Of a DNA stretch of 64,000 nucleotides, positions 1 to 9,509 are shown piece by piece. The stretch spans positions 62,001-126,000 of the forward strand of contig NZ_JAMTCJ010000004.1 in NCBI RefSeq assembly GCF_024171815.1. The letters run 5' to 3'. The stretch is from Williamsia maris. GTDB taxonomy: Bacteria; Actinomycetota; Actinomycetes; Mycobacteriales; Mycobacteriaceae. Both the position numbers and the translations under genes were made by a program. The notes below the pieces were generated by a model. It made no database searches. It worked only from the letters and a program-made list of their open reading frames with translations, and was not told the DNA's origin. Every line of letters begins with the position of its first letter. Position 1 is the first letter of the stretch.

Positions 1-236
1 CGACCCTGGCCGACGCGGACCACCGTGTCCAGCTGAGCCTCATGACCGTCGATCAGACCGCGCCGTGCAACCCGTCGGTGTCGATCGAGGTGTCCGACGT
101 CGACGCGAGATATCAGGCGGCACTCGACGCGTCGCTGGAGATCGTGCACCCGCTGAGCGATGAGAAGTGGGGCGTGCGCCGGTTCTTCTACCGCGACACC
201 GCGGGCACCGTCGTCAACGTGCTCACGCACCTCTAG
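1..236 (+). CDS. VOC-family protein, C-terminal fragment (5' end outside window)
   Basis: The reading frame is open from base 3 and ends at TAG 234-236, giving the last 77 residues. The stretch IEVSDVDARYQAALDA, then EIVHPLSDEKWGVRRFFYRD and a hydrophobic end VVNVLTHL, is the usual second half of a small glyoxalase/bleomycin-resistance (VOC) domain: a helix after the 'DVDARYQAA' strand, then 'GVRRFFYRDTAGTVVNV' as the final strands with the Asp-rich turn. VOC proteins bind a metal or small ligand; the substrate cannot be told from this fragment. An internal ATG at 42 is not the true start because the domain begins earlier. The stop overlaps the stop of the convergent SDR gene by two bases. 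Confidence 0.75.
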   Translation, partial: TLADADHRVQLSLMTVDQTAPCNPSVSIEVSDVDARYQAALDASLEIVHPLSDEKWGVRRFFYRDTAGTVVNVLTHL

Positions 237-976
237 CCCCGCGGCAGCCACTCCCGGAAGCGGGTCGTGAGGACCTCGGAACCGTCGCCGGGCAGCAGGA
301 TCGCACCCTCGAGACGGGCGCCGAAGTAGCGCGCATCGTCGTCGGTGACCACGTCGCGGGTGTCGCCGTAGCTCGCCAGACCGATCCGGACGAGTTCATC
401 GAGACCGAACTCCTCCGGACCGGCGATCTCCACCGTCGCGTTGCGGGGGGCCTCGACGGTGAACCGTGCCAGCGCGGTCGCGACGTCGTCGCCGGCCATG
501 GGCTGGATCGACGCGGGGGACAGGCGCACGACACCGTCGACGGTCGAGGCGTCGGCGATGCTGCGGACGAACTCGAAGAACTGAGTCGCATGCACGATCG
601 TGAACGGCGCCCCGGATTCCCGGATCAGTTTCTCCTGGGCGATCTTGGCCCGGAAGTAGCCGCTCTCGGCGAGCCGGTCGGTGCCGACCACCGACAGCGC
701 GACGTGATGGCGCACTCCTGCCTCCTTCTCGGCGGCGAGGAGGTTGGTCGTCGAGGTGGTGAAGAAGTCCAGGACCGCGTCGTCGGCGAACGACGGCGAG
801 TTCGACACGTCGACCACCACGGTCGCCTCGGCGAGGGCGTCGGCCAGTCCTTCGCCGGTCAGCGTGTTCACCCCGGTGTTCGGTGACGCGGCGACGGTCT
901 CGTGACCCGCGGCTCGCAGCGCCGCGGTGAGCTTGGTGCCGATGAGTCCGGTTCCGCCGATGATGACGATCTTCAT
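233..976 (-). CDS. SDR/NmrA-type NAD(P)-binding epimerase, partner of the upstream ECF sigma factor
   Basis: This is a 247-residue atypical short-chain dehydrogenase. The N-terminus is a Rossmann strand and dinucleotide loop (MKIVIIGGTGLIG, Gly-rich loop at residues 7-13), followed by NmrA-like features without an obvious YxxxK active site. The ATG at 976 is chosen because it starts exactly at the Rossmann strand; longer in-frame extensions run into the promoter region. It lies 87 bp downstream of an ECF41/SigJ-type sigma gene on the same strand. That pairing is the known ECF41 context, in which an oxidoreductase, epimerase or carboxymuconolactone decarboxylase gene is the target. A matching promoter element lies at 1025-1054. 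Substrate unknown. Confidence 0.85.
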   Translation of the reverse strand: MKIVIIGGTGLIGTKLTAALRAAGHETVAASPNTGVNTLTGEGLADALAEATVVVDVSNSPSFADDAVLDFFTTSTTNLLAAEKEAGVRHHVALSVVGTDRLAESGYFRAKIAQEKLIRESGAPFTIVHATQFFEFVRSIADASTVDGVVRLSPASIQPMAGDDVATALARFTVEAPRNATVEIAGPEEFGLDELVRIGLASYGDTRDVVTDDDARYFGARLEGAILLPGDGSEVLTTRFREWLPRG

Positions 977-1024
977 GAGATGCCCCTGGTGTCGGTCGCG
1001 GCTCCGATGTCCGCGATCACCATG

Positions 1025-1054
1025 GACGACAGGGCACCGTCGCAACCTGTGACA
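1025..1054 (-). promoter_or_regulatory. Candidate ECF41-type promoter of the SDR gene
   Basis: On the minus strand the bases 1054-1048 read TGTCACA, the -35 element known for ECF41 sigma factors. A CGTC -10 core sits at 1028-1025 after 19 bp, and a TGTC at 1031-1028 after exactly the 16 bp expected from the published ECF41 motif (TGTCACA-N16-CGTC). It lies between the sigma gene stop and the SDR start, giving a leader of about 40 nt. The -10 match is imperfect in one of the two registers. Confidence 0.5.
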
Positions 1055-1063
1055 TCGACCAGG

Positions 1064-1948
1064 TCAGGGCGTTGCCGCGAACCCGGACAGTTTCGTCGGG
1101 TTCATCTGCCAGAGCACGGTGTCGATGACCGCATCCGACACCGCCACCGAGATCACCGCGCAGACGACGTCGCCGCGGGCCACCACCACGGCCGGCTGCC
1201 CGTTGGCGTGCACCGGCGTCACGGTGGTGCCGGCCCAGAACCGGTCGGCGAAGGCGCGCACGAACTTCGCGACCCTGTCCCGTCCGACCACCGGGAACTT
1301 CGAGGCCCGCACCACGCCACCGCCGTCGGAGCGACTCACGACGTCCTCGGCGAGCAACGACTCGAGCCGAGCCAGGTCGCCGACGCGGGCAGCGGCGATG
1401 AACGCGTCGAGAAGTCGACTCTGATCCGCGCTGTCCACCGGGATGCGCTCGGCCGTGTGCAGATGCGTTCGGGCCCGGCTCACCAGTTGCCGGGTCGCGG
1501 GCTCGGTCGTGCCCACGATGTCGGCTATCCGGGAGTAGGGGTAGTCGAAGGTCTCGCGCAGGACGTAGGCGGCCCGTTCACGTGGTGTGAGCGTCTCGAG
1601 GAGCAGGAGCACCGCGACGCTCGTCCCCGCCCGGTTCTCCGCTCCGATCGACGGATCCGCGTGGGTGTCGACCGGATCCGGAAGCCATGGCCCGACGTAG
1701 GTCTCCCGGGTACGCCGAGCGCTCGTCGCGGCGTTGATGGACAGACGCGTGGTGATCGTGGTGAGGAACGCATCGGGGTTACGGATCGAATTCTGCTCGG
1801 CCGAATGCCATTTCAGCCACGTGTCCTGCACGATGTCCTCGGCCTCGGACACGCTGCCCAGCATGCGGTAGGCGATGCCGAACAGACGGGGACGTGCAGC
1901 GGTGAACACGGCGACCGACCCGTCGAGATCGGTCGCATCGGTGGCCAT
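1064..1948 (-). CDS. sigJ: ECF41-family sigma factor (SigJ-type) with SnoaL-like C-terminal domain
   Basis: This 294-residue extracytoplasmic-function sigma factor has region 2 near residues 15-45 (RPRLFGIAYRMLGSVSEAED, then IVQDTWLKW) and region 4 near 120-165 (LTPRERAAYVLRETFDYPYS followed by the recognition helix ATRQLVSRARTHL). A C-terminal extension of about 100 residues has a SnoaL/NTF2-like appearance (LLAEDVV, GRDRVAKFVRAFADRFW). In ECF41 proteins this domain replaces an anti-sigma factor and tunes activity. ATG 1948 is preferred; a TTG at 1963 adds five residues, and neither has a clear Shine-Dalgarno. The upstream VOC gene ends 22 bp before it, so VOC-sigma-SDR may be cotranscribed. 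The inducing signal is unknown. Confidence 0.87.
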   Translation of the reverse strand: MATDATDLDGSVAVFTAARPRLFGIAYRMLGSVSEAEDIVQDTWLKWHSAEQNSIRNPDAFLTTITTRLSINAATSARRTRETYVGPWLPDPVDTHADPSIGAENRAGTSVAVLLLLETLTPRERAAYVLRETFDYPYSRIADIVGTTEPATRQLVSRARTHLHTAERIPVDSADQSRLLDAFIAAARVGDLARLESLLAEDVVSRSDGGGVVRASKFPVVGRDRVAKFVRAFADRFWAGTTVTPVHANGQPAVVVARGDVVCAVISVAVSDAVIDTVLWQMNPTKLSGFAATP

Positions 1949-1970
1949 GGGTGACCGTAGCAAGGAGGCG

Positions 1971-2402
1971 TCAGCCGAAAACGACCGTTCCGTCGGCCTC
2001 GACCCGCCACCCCGGATTGTGCGCGATCTCCCAGATCACACCGTTGGGGTCGGCGACGTGGGCGTGGAAGATGCCGCCGAAGGCACCGTCCTGGGGAGGC
2101 TTGAGGATGGTGGCGCCGGCCGCGGCCATCTGATCGACGACGGCGATCACCTCGTCGCGGCTGTCGACGTTGTTGGCGATCGTCACCCCGGACACGGTCG
2201 ACCCGTTGCCCGCTCCGGCGAGATCGGATTCGAAGCTGTCGGCGTCGAACAAGCCGAGGAGCAGCCCGGGGGCGACCTGGAAGAAGAGGATCTCGCCGGG
2301 GACGTCGAGAAGTGGTTCCCACCCGAGTCCGGCGCAGTAGAACGACCGCGCTTCGTCGAGGTCGGGGGTGGCGAACGTGATGAAACTGACCTGCTGCTTC
2401 AT
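1971..2402 (-). CDS. VOC-family (glyoxalase/bleomycin resistance-like) protein
   Basis: This 143-residue single-domain vicinal-oxygen-chelate protein starts with the typical [18 protein letters not shown] (beta strand then helix), continues with [11 protein letters not shown], and ends with [20 protein letters not shown], where the conserved Asp-Pro-x-Gly turn and the last-strand Glu are present. ATG 2402 sits at the domain edge; upstream extensions would overlap the divergent mug gene, whose start is only 33 bp away. It precedes the ECF41 sigma gene on the same strand. Function could be a dioxygenase, a glyoxalase-like enzyme or a binding protein; sequence alone does not decide. Confidence 0.85.
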   Translation of the reverse strand: MKQQVSFITFATPDLDEARSFYCAGLGWEPLLDVPGEILFFQVAPGLLLGLFDADSFESDLAGAGNGSTVSGVTIANNVDSRDEVIAVVDQMAAAGATILKPPQDGAFGGIFHAHVADPNGVIWEIAHNPGWRVEADGTVVFG

Positions 2403-2435
2403 CGCGCGAAGTCTACGAGCTGATCTACTCCGACG

Positions 2436-3008
2436 ATGAGGTTCACGCAGTCCGAGCTGGCCGCCTACCGCGGCGCCGTGGTCGACGACCTGATCGGCGA
2501 CAACTGTCGACTGCTGTTCGTGGGGATCAACCCCAGCCTGTGGACCGCGGCGACGGGCGCACACTTCGCCCGGCCCGGCAACCGGTTCTATCCCGCGCTG
2601 TACCGCGCGGGCATCCTCGACCGGTTGATCGACGCGTCGAACGGGTACGCCGTCGCCGACCGGGAGATGTTGTTGCGACGCGGAATCGGCATCACCAACC
2701 TCGCCCCGAGAGCGACGGCCCGTGCCGACGAGCTGACGCCGGACGAACTGCGGGACGGCACGCAGCGGTTGCTCGACACGGTGCGTACCGTCGCACCGCG
2801 CGTGGTCGCGGTCGCCGGGATCACTGCCTATCGCACGGCCTTCCGTCGACCCAAGGCCGTCACGGGGGAGCAGGACGAGCAACTCGCGGGTGCGCCGCTG
2901 TGGATCGTCCCCAATCCCAGCGGACTCAACGCCCACGACACCGTCGACTCCCTGGCCGCCGCCTACCGCAGGGTCGGACAGGCGGCGGGGATTCTCGACG
3001 CCGCATGA
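2436..3008 (+). CDS. mug: Mismatch-specific uracil/thymine-DNA glycosylase Mug
   Basis: The 190-residue protein is a family-2 uracil-DNA glycosylase, which removes U or ethenocytosine from mismatches with G in base excision repair. The two signature motifs are visible: GINPSLW at residues 30-36, whose Asn32 matches the water-activating Asn18 of E. coli Mug, and NPSGLNAH at about 159-166, the intercalating loop. The segment [17 protein letters not shown] between them is also typical. The ATG follows 33 bp after the divergent VOC start. Its TGA overlaps the ATG of the next gene (ATGA), suggesting translational coupling. Confidence 0.92.
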   Translation: MRFTQSELAAYRGAVVDDLIGDNCRLLFVGINPSLWTAATGAHFARPGNRFYPALYRAGILDRLIDASNGYAVADREMLLRRGIGITNLAPRATARADELTPDELRDGTQRLLDTVRTVAPRVVAVAGITAYRTAFRRPKAVTGEQDEQLAGAPLWIVPNPSGLNAHDTVDSLAAAYRRVGQAAGILDAA

Positions 3009-3583
3009 CGCCGCTACCGTCGGGTATGCGCACCGATGCCGTCACCCAGCTCGATCCGACCACAGCCTCCGAACTGCGCGCGAGCGGCTACACGTACTTC
3101 GAGGTCGGTGCGACCCGCGGTGAGATGCCCTCGGGCTATCACCATCAGCGACGCGAGACCGTGATCGGCAACGGGCGGGACCGTTTCGTCCAGTGCGCGC
3201 GCGCCGTGATGACCTGGCAGGTACAACTGCGCGCCGGTATCGCCGTCGCGACCTCCGACGAGACGGTCGCGGAGGGCACCGTGGCCCGGCTGGCTCTCGG
3301 CGTCGGACCCATCCGCATCCACGCGCCGGCCCGGGTGGTCTATGTGTTCGACGAACCCCGCCATGCCGGCTTTGCCTACGGAACCCTGCCGGGCCACCCG
3401 GAGCTCGGGGAGGAGCTGTTCGCCGTCGAGCACCGCGATGACGACTCCGTCGTGTTCGGGGTCGCGGCGTTCTCCCGGTCGGGGAGTCGTCTGACCACCG
3501 TGGCCGGCCCACTCGGACCGCTGGCGCAGAAGATCGTCGCCGGTCGCTATCTGCGCGGGATGGCGTCGCTGCCGCAGCCCTGA
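3005..3583 (+). CDS. DUF1990-family protein
   Basis: This 192-residue protein resembles DUF1990 members: an N-terminal [16 protein letters not shown]-type segment, a central [19 protein letters not shown] helix-strand, the [14 protein letters not shown] strand, and [20 protein letters not shown], the most conserved stretch of the family. No catalytic residues are known for the family; a START/SRPBCC-like lipid- or ligand-binding fold has been suggested. ATG 3005 overlaps the mug stop; a second ATG at 3026 would give MRTDAVTQL and is equally possible. Cotranscription with mug is likely but no functional link is evident. Confidence 0.8.
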   Translation: MTPLPSGMRTDAVTQLDPTTASELRASGYTYFEVGATRGEMPSGYHHQRRETVIGNGRDRFVQCARAVMTWQVQLRAGIAVATSDETVAEGTVARLALGVGPIRIHAPARVVYVFDEPRHAGFAYGTLPGHPELGEELFAVEHRDDDSVVFGVAAFSRSGSRLTTVAGPLGPLAQKIVAGRYLRGMASLPQP

Positions 3584-3654
3584 TCCGACCGCAGGGGGCA
3601 CCCGAGGGGTGCGAACGGTCACTCCGATTCGGGCCGACCCGCATAATTGCCCGC

Positions 3655-4563
3655 ATGACACATACGCGTGAGGATGTCGGATTCAGTTCGGGGACGGATC
3701 GCTGCGCGGCGTGGCTTTACCGTCCGGACACCGACGACTCCATCGACGAGTCGTCCGATCGACCGATCGTCGTGCTCGGCCACGGTCTCGGCGCGGTCAA
3801 GGAGATGCGTCTCGATGCTTTCGCCGAGCGATTCGTAGACGCCGGTTACGCCGCCCTGGTGTTCGACTACCGGCATTTCGGGGACAGTGAGGGGTCACCG
3901 CGACAGCTCCTCGACATCAAGAAGCAACGCGCCGACTGGCATGCGGCGATCGCTCACGCGCGGTCGCTGCCGGGCATCGACCCCGACCGCGTCGCCATCT
4001 TCGGGTCGTCGTTCGGTGGGGGACACGTACTGGCGGTCGCGGCGGAGGACCACCGCGTCGCCGCGGTCATCTCCCAGTGCCCGTTCACCGACGGGATCGC
4101 GTCGTCGAAGACCCAGGGGCTCGGAGCGTCGATGCGGTTGAGCGTGCTTGCGTTCCGGGACCTGTTCGCGGCCGTCACCCACCGGTCGCGGGTGCTCGTT
4201 CCGCTCGCCGGGCATCCCGGCGAGACAGCGCTGATGAACGCGCCGGACGTGATGGACGGCTACCTCGGCATCGTCCCGGACGGGATGGAGTTCTCCAACG
4301 CGGTGACCGCGAGCTTCGGGTTGTCGGTACCGCTCGAACGTCCCGGGCGCCGTGTCCGCGACATCACCGCGCCGGTGCTGTTCGGGGTCTGCGACAACGA
4401 CACCGTCGCGCCGGCCGGACCGACACTGAAGTACGCCGCGCAGGCGCGTCACGGGACCGTCAAGCGGTACCCGGTCGGACATTTCGACATCTACGTCGGC
4501 GAACCGTTCGAGCAGGCCATCGCCGACTACGTCGACTTCCTCGACGAGCAGCTCGCGGTCTGA
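3655..4563 (+). CDS. Alpha/beta hydrolase (dienelactone hydrolase-like)
   Basis: The 302-residue cytoplasmic hydrolase has the oxyanion region HGLGAVKEMRLDAFAERF, the strand and loop LVFDYRHFGDSEG at about 69-81, and the nucleophile elbow FGSSFGG with Ser119 in G-x-S-x-G. A late acid loop (VCDNDTVAP) and C-terminal His (PVGHFDIYVGE) complete the triad. The middle carries a lid domain (residues about 140-240). It resembles proteins annotated as alpha/beta hydrolases or peptidases of the S9/X-Pro type without the peptidase propeller. ATG 3655 follows a 71-bp gap from the DUF1990 gene. Substrate unknown. Confidence 0.85.
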   Translation: MTHTREDVGFSSGTDRCAAWLYRPDTDDSIDESSDRPIVVLGHGLGAVKEMRLDAFAERFVDAGYAALVFDYRHFGDSEGSPRQLLDIKKQRADWHAAIAHARSLPGIDPDRVAIFGSSFGGGHVLAVAAEDHRVAAVISQCPFTDGIASSKTQGLGASMRLSVLAFRDLFAAVTHRSRVLVPLAGHPGETALMNAPDVMDGYLGIVPDGMEFSNAVTASFGLSVPLERPGRRVRDITAPVLFGVCDNDTVAPAGPTLKYAAQARHGTVKRYPVGHFDIYVGEPFEQAIADYVDFLDEQLAV

Positions 4564-4569
4564 CCCGCC

Positions 4570-5454
4570 GTGTCCGCGCCGTTGTCGGTCACCGCACGCA
4601 CCGAGTACCTCGGCGTCGGGCATCGGGTCGCCGCGGCGACAGCGGTGGCGTTGCTGGCCGTCGGTGTGATCGCGTTGGTGATCCTGCGAGCCGTCGGCGT
4701 CGATTCGGCCCTGGTGGTCGGTGTCGTGGCCGGCGCGATCGCGGGCAGCGTCGCCGTCGCTGCGATCGGTCGGCAACTGAGCCGCGGCGCGGTCATCCTG
4801 ACCGTCGACGACGAGTGGATCTATCTGGGCAACGAGGACGTCACCATCGAGGAGATCGCGGTACGTCGCCTCCGATCGGTCGTCCCCGGCGGCGCGGTCG
4901 CGACATCGACCTCGTCGATGCGCGGCTCCTCGGCCCGTCGGCTGACGGTGAAGGGGTGCGGCTATCTGCAGCTCGAGGTCGCCCGTCTCGACACCGCGCC
5001 CGGCGCCGACGAGGTGGTGGACCGGTGGCAGGTGGCGGTCATGGGGTCCGATCCCGCCGCGCAGGAGGTCGCCGCTCGACTCGTCGCGCTCGTACCGCGC
5101 CGTCGCGTCGTGGAGACACCCGCCGCGGCGACGGGTCCGCGGATGGCTCGTGTCGCCGACGCGGGCACCGATGAAGCGGCGCAACGCCTCTGGGAAGCCG
5201 CGACCCGTATGCACGACGCGGTGATGTCGGAATACGCACCCTACGAACTCGACACCGACCTCGCGCTGCGATCACCCACCGTCACCGACGTGACACGTCC
5301 CGCCGTCCAACGGTTCCAGGAGTCCATGGACGCCGCCGAGGCGCTGCGCACCGACAGGTTTCCCGACGACCGCGACTATGCGGACCGGTATCAACGATCG
5401 GTCTTCGTGCTCCGTGAGGCATGGCACCGGTGTCTCACCGACTCCGCCGACTGA
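4570..5454 (+). CDS. Unrecognised membrane protein with two N-terminal TM helices
   Basis: I do not recognise this 294-residue protein. GTG 4570 lies six bases after the hydrolase stop. Residues about 20-70 form two hydrophobic helices (AAATAVALLAVGVIALVILR and LVVGVVAGAIAGSVAVAAI). A soluble part follows with a beta-rich stretch (AVILTVDDEWIYLGNEDVTI) that resembles a PH-like or bacterial PH domain, and a helical, charged C-terminal half (residues about 190-294). The hydrophobic hairpin followed by a PH-like fold suggests a membrane-anchored structural or sensing protein. Probably cotranscribed with the hydrolase. Confidence 0.7.
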   Translation: MSAPLSVTARTEYLGVGHRVAAATAVALLAVGVIALVILRAVGVDSALVVGVVAGAIAGSVAVAAIGRQLSRGAVILTVDDEWIYLGNEDVTIEEIAVRRLRSVVPGGAVATSTSSMRGSSARRLTVKGCGYLQLEVARLDTAPGADEVVDRWQVAVMGSDPAAQEVAARLVALVPRRRVVETPAAATGPRMARVADAGTDEAAQRLWEAATRMHDAVMSEYAPYELDTDLALRSPTVTDVTRPAVQRFQESMDAAEALRTDRFPDDRDYADRYQRSVFVLREAWHRCLTDSAD

Positions 5455-5455
5455 A

Positions 5456-6955
5456 CTAGCTGGTCCCGGCTCGTAGGAATTCGCCGGACAGGGCGTAGGT
5501 GCCCACCGATCGGTTCGACGGGCCGACCGCGGCGAAGATGACCGGGCCGTAGTCGTCGTCGGAACGGCCCTGCGTGACCTGCAGATCGAAGGCCGTCCGG
5601 TCGAACGTGTCGACCCCGCCTCGTCGCATCGCGTCGTCGCGGATGCGGGCGAACGTGGCCGCGGACAGCTGATCGAACGACGCAGCGCCCCGGGGCAGCC
5701 GACCCGCCTTGTTCTCGTAGGGCGGGCTGTCGGAGGTCGGGAACTCGCCGGGCCGCACGACGATCGACCCGGTCGTGGTCTCGGTCGAATAGTCGATCAG
5801 CACGCCACCGGAGTTCTGGATGGAGCCGGCGCGCATGATCGGCGTCCCCTGCCGTGTCCCGCGGATCTCGAAGCGGGTGAGAACCGGCGCCGTCGTCGGC
5901 AGCCGGGCCCCGCGGATCGCGTCGGCGGCGATACGCATCGACACCGAGAGGTCGCCGGGGTCGAACGACTCGGCGACCTCGCCGGTCAGGAGCGCCTGCA
6001 CCGTCCGCCTGTCGAAGACGCTGGGGCCCACGGTGCCGGTGGCCAGCGGCGCCGCGCCCGCGGTCGGGCGTTTGATGTCGAGCCCGAGGAGTTTGCCGTC
6101 GCCGGCGACCATGGCCGAGGCGGCTGCGGAGAAGTCGAACCGATCCAGATCCGTCAGCGCGAACGCGTCCGCGCTGCGCGATCGGGTCTCACGTGGCGGT
6201 TGATCGCGCCACCCGTTCGAGCTGCGGTACGCCGACACCACCTGGCCGGTGTCGGGGAGGAACACATCGACACTGTCGCTGCCGCTCTCGGACAGGCGGA
6301 TCTGCAGGATGTTCTGCGCCGCGGCCGGTGCCATGGTCCTCGCGTGCCGTACCGCCGAGGTCAGCTGACCGGCGGTGACGCGGTCCGTCGACCCCCTGTC
6401 CGACTCGGACCCGACGCCCGACGATGCGTCGACGTCTACACGCCACACCGATGCGGGCACCAGGACGAGCAGCACGACCAGCACCGCGACCGTGGCGGCC
6501 GGGTAGATCAGGGCGTGCCTGCCGGGAACGTCGTCGAACTCGGGGGTGCCCGGTTCGCGAGGTGGGACCAGATCGTCGGGAAGCTCTACGTGCGGGGAGT
6601 CGAGCAGGGCGGTCACGTCCGACCGCGTCATGGAGGCGAGCCAGCGAGCCTCGTAGGGGGTGTCGTCGGCCGGCGACACCGTCGCGCTGACCAGGCACGG
6701 TTGCCGATCGAGGTCGCCGAGGGTGCTGCGCGTGAGCGCCTGAACCTGCGCCCCGACCCCTGGCTCGGCCTGCGTCCACACCGGGAGTTCGCTGACCCGA
6801 CTCGGACGGGGCGCGATCACGACACCGGTGACGATGAGGGGCACGCCGACGATCAGGGCCATCAGCCAGCCGTTGTTCGCGCCGAGACCGATTCCGCACG
6901 CGACGAGGGCGCCCGCGCCGACAGCGCGGAGGACGAAGATTGCCCGCCGACTCAT
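5456..6955 (-). CDS. Unrecognised membrane-anchored protein with extracytoplasmic domain
   Basis: This 499-residue protein has two N-terminal membrane helices (residues about 5-48), a cytoplasmic stretch of about 100 residues, a third membrane helix near 150-172 ([20 protein letters not shown]), and a long C-terminal region (about 300 residues) with a Ser/Asp-rich start ([13 protein letters not shown]). That region is likely outside the membrane. No enzyme motif is visible. ATG 6955 opens just before the first membrane helix; a GTG six codons upstream is an alternative. Its 3' end converges on the preceding gene with one base between stops. It is divergent from secA2, but I cannot infer a role in export from position alone. 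Confidence 0.7.
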   Translation of the reverse strand: MSRRAIFVLRAVGAGALVACGIGLGANNGWLMALIVGVPLIVTGVVIAPRPSRVSELPVWTQAEPGVGAQVQALTRSTLGDLDRQPCLVSATVSPADDTPYEARWLASMTRSDVTALLDSPHVELPDDLVPPREPGTPEFDDVPGRHALIYPAATVAVLVVLLVLVPASVWRVDVDASSGVGSESDRGSTDRVTAGQLTSAVRHARTMAPAAAQNILQIRLSESGSDSVDVFLPDTGQVVSAYRSSNGWRDQPPRETRSRSADAFALTDLDRFDFSAAASAMVAGDGKLLGLDIKRPTAGAAPLATGTVGPSVFDRRTVQALLTGEVAESFDPGDLSVSMRIAADAIRGARLPTTAPVLTRFEIRGTRQGTPIMRAGSIQNSGGVLIDYSTETTTGSIVVRPGEFPTSDSPPYENKAGRLPRGAASFDQLSAATFARIRDDAMRRGGVDTFDRTAFDLQVTQGRSDDDYGPVIFAAVGPSNRSVGTYALSGEFLRAGTS

Positions 6956-7021
6956 CCGCGTACGGTAGATCACGCTGACCGGCGGACACGCCGGTTCGAC
7001 GACAGTGAGGAGTTCGGCGCG

Positions 7022-9481
7022 GTGGGAAAGCTCTCGAACAGGATGTGGCGCGCTCTGGGTGCGCAATCGTCGCGGAATCAGTCGAAGTCGATCACCTTGA
7101 TCAAGGAATCGACCGAACACGACTCGTGGGCCGCCGGGTTGGCCGACTCCGAGTTCGCGGCTGCCGCCGAGAAGCTCGACATCACCGACCCCGCCGGCAC
7201 CGACCGCGCGAAGTTCCTGGCACTCGCCCGCGAGGCCGGCGAGCGCACCCTCGACATGCGCCCCTTCGACGTGCAGCTGCAGGGCGCCCTCCGGCTGCTC
7301 GAGGCCGACGTCGTCGAGATGGCCACCGGTGAGGGCAAGACGCTCGCCGGTGCTATCGCCGCGATCGGCTACGTCCTGCAGGGTCACCGCGTGCACGTCA
7401 TCTCGGTCAACGACTACCTCGCCACCCGCGACGCGAACCAGATGAAGCCGCTGTTCACGCTGTTCGACATCACCACCGGATTCGTCTCCGAGGCGTCGAC
7501 CCGCGCCGAGCGCAAGGCCGCATATGACGCCGACATCACCTACGGCTCGGTCAACGAGGTCGGGTTCGACGTCCTGCGCGACCAGCTCGTCACCCATGCC
7601 GATGAGCTCGTCTCGCCCCGACCGGACGTCGCGATCATCGACGAGGCGGACTCGGTACTGGTCGACGAGGCGTTGGTCCCGTTGATCCTGGCCGGTGCGA
7701 CCACGGGCGAGGTGCCGGACAAGCCGATCCACGACGCCGTCGGCAAGCTCAAGCGCAACCACTACGAGATCGACACCGACGGCCGCAACGTCTTCCTCAC
7801 CGACGAGGGCGCGGAGTTCATCGAGGCCGAGCTCGGCGGCATCAACCTCTACGACGAGGAGCACGTCGGCACCACCCTCGTGCACGTCAACATCGCCATG
7901 CACGCGCACATCCTGACCGAGCGCGACGTGCATTACATCGTCCGTGACGGCGGGGTCCACCTGATCAACGCGTCACGCGGCCGCGTCGCTCAGCTGCAGC
8001 GCTGGCCCGACGGCCTGCAGGCCGCGGTCGAGCTCAAAGAAGGTCTGGCGCAGACCGATTCCGGTGAGGTCATCGACACGATGACCGTCCAGGCTCTGAT
8101 CGGCCGCTACCCGACGGTGTGTGGCATGACCGGTACCGCGCTCGCGGCGGGCGAGCAGTTCCGCCAGTTCTACGAGCTCGCGGTCTCGCAGATCCCGCAG
8201 AACACCGACAACGTCCGCGTCGACGAGGCCGACCGCGTCTACGACAGCAAGGCCAACAAGGCCGAGGCCGTCGTGGCGTTCGTCAAGGAGATCCACGAGA
8301 CCGGTCAGCCCGTTCTCATCGGTACCCACGACGTGGCCGAGTCCGAGGAGCTCGAGTACCTACTCGACCGGGCCGGTGTGAAAGCAGTTGTGCTGAACGC
8401 GAAGAACGACGCCGAGGAGGCGTCGATCATCGCCGAGGCCGGTGCGCTCGACGCTGTCACCGTGTCGACGCAGATGGCCGGTCGCGGTACCGACATCAAG
8501 CTCGGTGGGTCCCGTGGCGAGAAGGACGGCAAGTCCACCGGCGCCCGCGACCAGATCGTCGAGCTCGGCGGCCTCTGCGTCGTCGGCACGGGTCGCCACG
8601 ACACCGAACGCCTCGACAACCAGCTGCGCGGACGCGCGGGCCGCCAGGGCGATCCCGGCCGTTCGGTGTTCTTCTCCAGCCTCGAGGACCCGGTGGTCAC
8701 CCGGAACCTGTCGTTCAAGCGTGACCCGGAGTCCGAATCCGAGGACGGCTCGATGGGCGCCAAGGGGATCGAGCTCATCGAACAGGCCCAGCGCGTCGCC
8801 GAGGGCATCATGCTCGAGCTGCACGCGAACACCTGGCGCTACAACAAGCTGGTCAACCAGCAGCGCGACATCGTGGTCAAACGCCGCATGGAGGTGCTGA
8901 CCACCGAGATCGCCCTCGACGAACTGCGCAAGAGTGATTCGGAGCGTTACGCCGAGCTCACCGGTACCTCCATCGAGAAGGCGGCGGGCGCCGCCGACGC
9001 CGACGCACCGAACGATGCGATGTCGGCCACCGACCCCGACTCGGGCGACGCCGCCGAGGTGACCATCACCAAAGCCGCGGTCGCCACCGAGGATCGGGCC
9101 CCGGCCGAGCCGGTGCCGCACGACGTGCTGGTCCAGGCGGCGCGCGAGATCGCGCTCTACCACCTCGACCGCGCGTGGGCTGATCACCTGGCGTTCGTCG
9201 CCGACGTCCGCGCCAGCATCCACCTGCGGTCCATCGGCAGGCAGAGCCCGCTCGACGAGTTCCACAAGCTGATCCTCGACGAGTTCGGTCGGCTGCCCGG
9301 CGAGGCGGTGGAGAACGCGCGGAAGACGTTCCGCGAGGCCACGATCACCGCCGACGGTGTCGACCTCGAGGGTGCCGACCTGCGTCGTACCACCACCACG
9401 TGGACCTACATGGTCCACGACAACCCGTTCGCGGGCGGCGGCGCGAAGACGCTGCAGGGCATCATCGGCATCTTCCGCTGA
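7022..9481 (+). CDS. secA2: Accessory Sec ATPase SecA2
   Basis: This second SecA paralogue energises export of a subset of proteins in mycobacteria. It aligns through its length with M. tuberculosis SecA2: Walker A ATGEGKT (residues 101-107), Walker B/DEAD box IIDEADS near 206-212, [10 protein letters not shown], the second motor domain with [15 protein letters not shown] and [13 protein letters not shown], and the C-terminal [13 protein letters not shown]. It lacks the Zn-binding tail of SecA1, as expected. GTG 7022 gives 819 residues and begins at the conserved [12 protein letters not shown]; a GAGG lies 11 bases upstream. An Ala/Asp-rich insert of about 50 residues (around 648-700) is not in the mycobacterial protein. 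pgsA2 follows at 28 bp. Confidence 0.95.
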   Translation: MGKLSNRMWRALGAQSSRNQSKSITLIKESTEHDSWAAGLADSEFAAAAEKLDITDPAGTDRAKFLALAREAGERTLDMRPFDVQLQGALRLLEADVVEMATGEGKTLAGAIAAIGYVLQGHRVHVISVNDYLATRDANQMKPLFTLFDITTGFVSEASTRAERKAAYDADITYGSVNEVGFDVLRDQLVTHADELVSPRPDVAIIDEADSVLVDEALVPLILAGATTGEVPDKPIHDAVGKLKRNHYEIDTDGRNVFLTDEGAEFIEAELGGINLYDEEHVGTTLVHVNIAMHAHILTERDVHYIVRDGGVHLINASRGRVAQLQRWPDGLQAAVELKEGLAQTDSGEVIDTMTVQALIGRYPTVCGMTGTALAAGEQFRQFYELAVSQIPQNTDNVRVDEADRVYDSKANKAEAVVAFVKEIHETGQPVLIGTHDVAESEELEYLLDRAGVKAVVLNAKNDAEEASIIAEAGALDAVTVSTQMAGRGTDIKLGGSRGEKDGKSTGARDQIVELGGLCVVGTGRHDTERLDNQLRGRAGRQGDPGRSVFFSSLEDPVVTRNLSFKRDPESESEDGSMGAKGIELIEQAQRVAEGIMLELHANTWRYNKLVNQQRDIVVKRRMEVLTTEIALDELRKSDSERYAELTGTSIEKAAGAADADAPNDAMSATDPDSGDAAEVTITKAAVATEDRAPAEPVPHDVLVQAAREIALYHLDRAWADHLAFVADVRASIHLRSIGRQSPLDEFHKLILDEFGRLPGEAVENARKTFREATITADGVDLEGADLRRTTTTWTYMVHDNPFAGGGAKTLQGIIGIFR

Positions 9482-9509
9482 CACCGGAGTCCTGTGACAG
9501 GCTGAGCGC

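Noticed and set aside
6200-7021. Upstream extension of the secA2 frame
   Set aside because: It runs over the minus-strand membrane gene and has low-complexity composition; the SecA2 family begins at KLSNRMWRA after GTG 7022.
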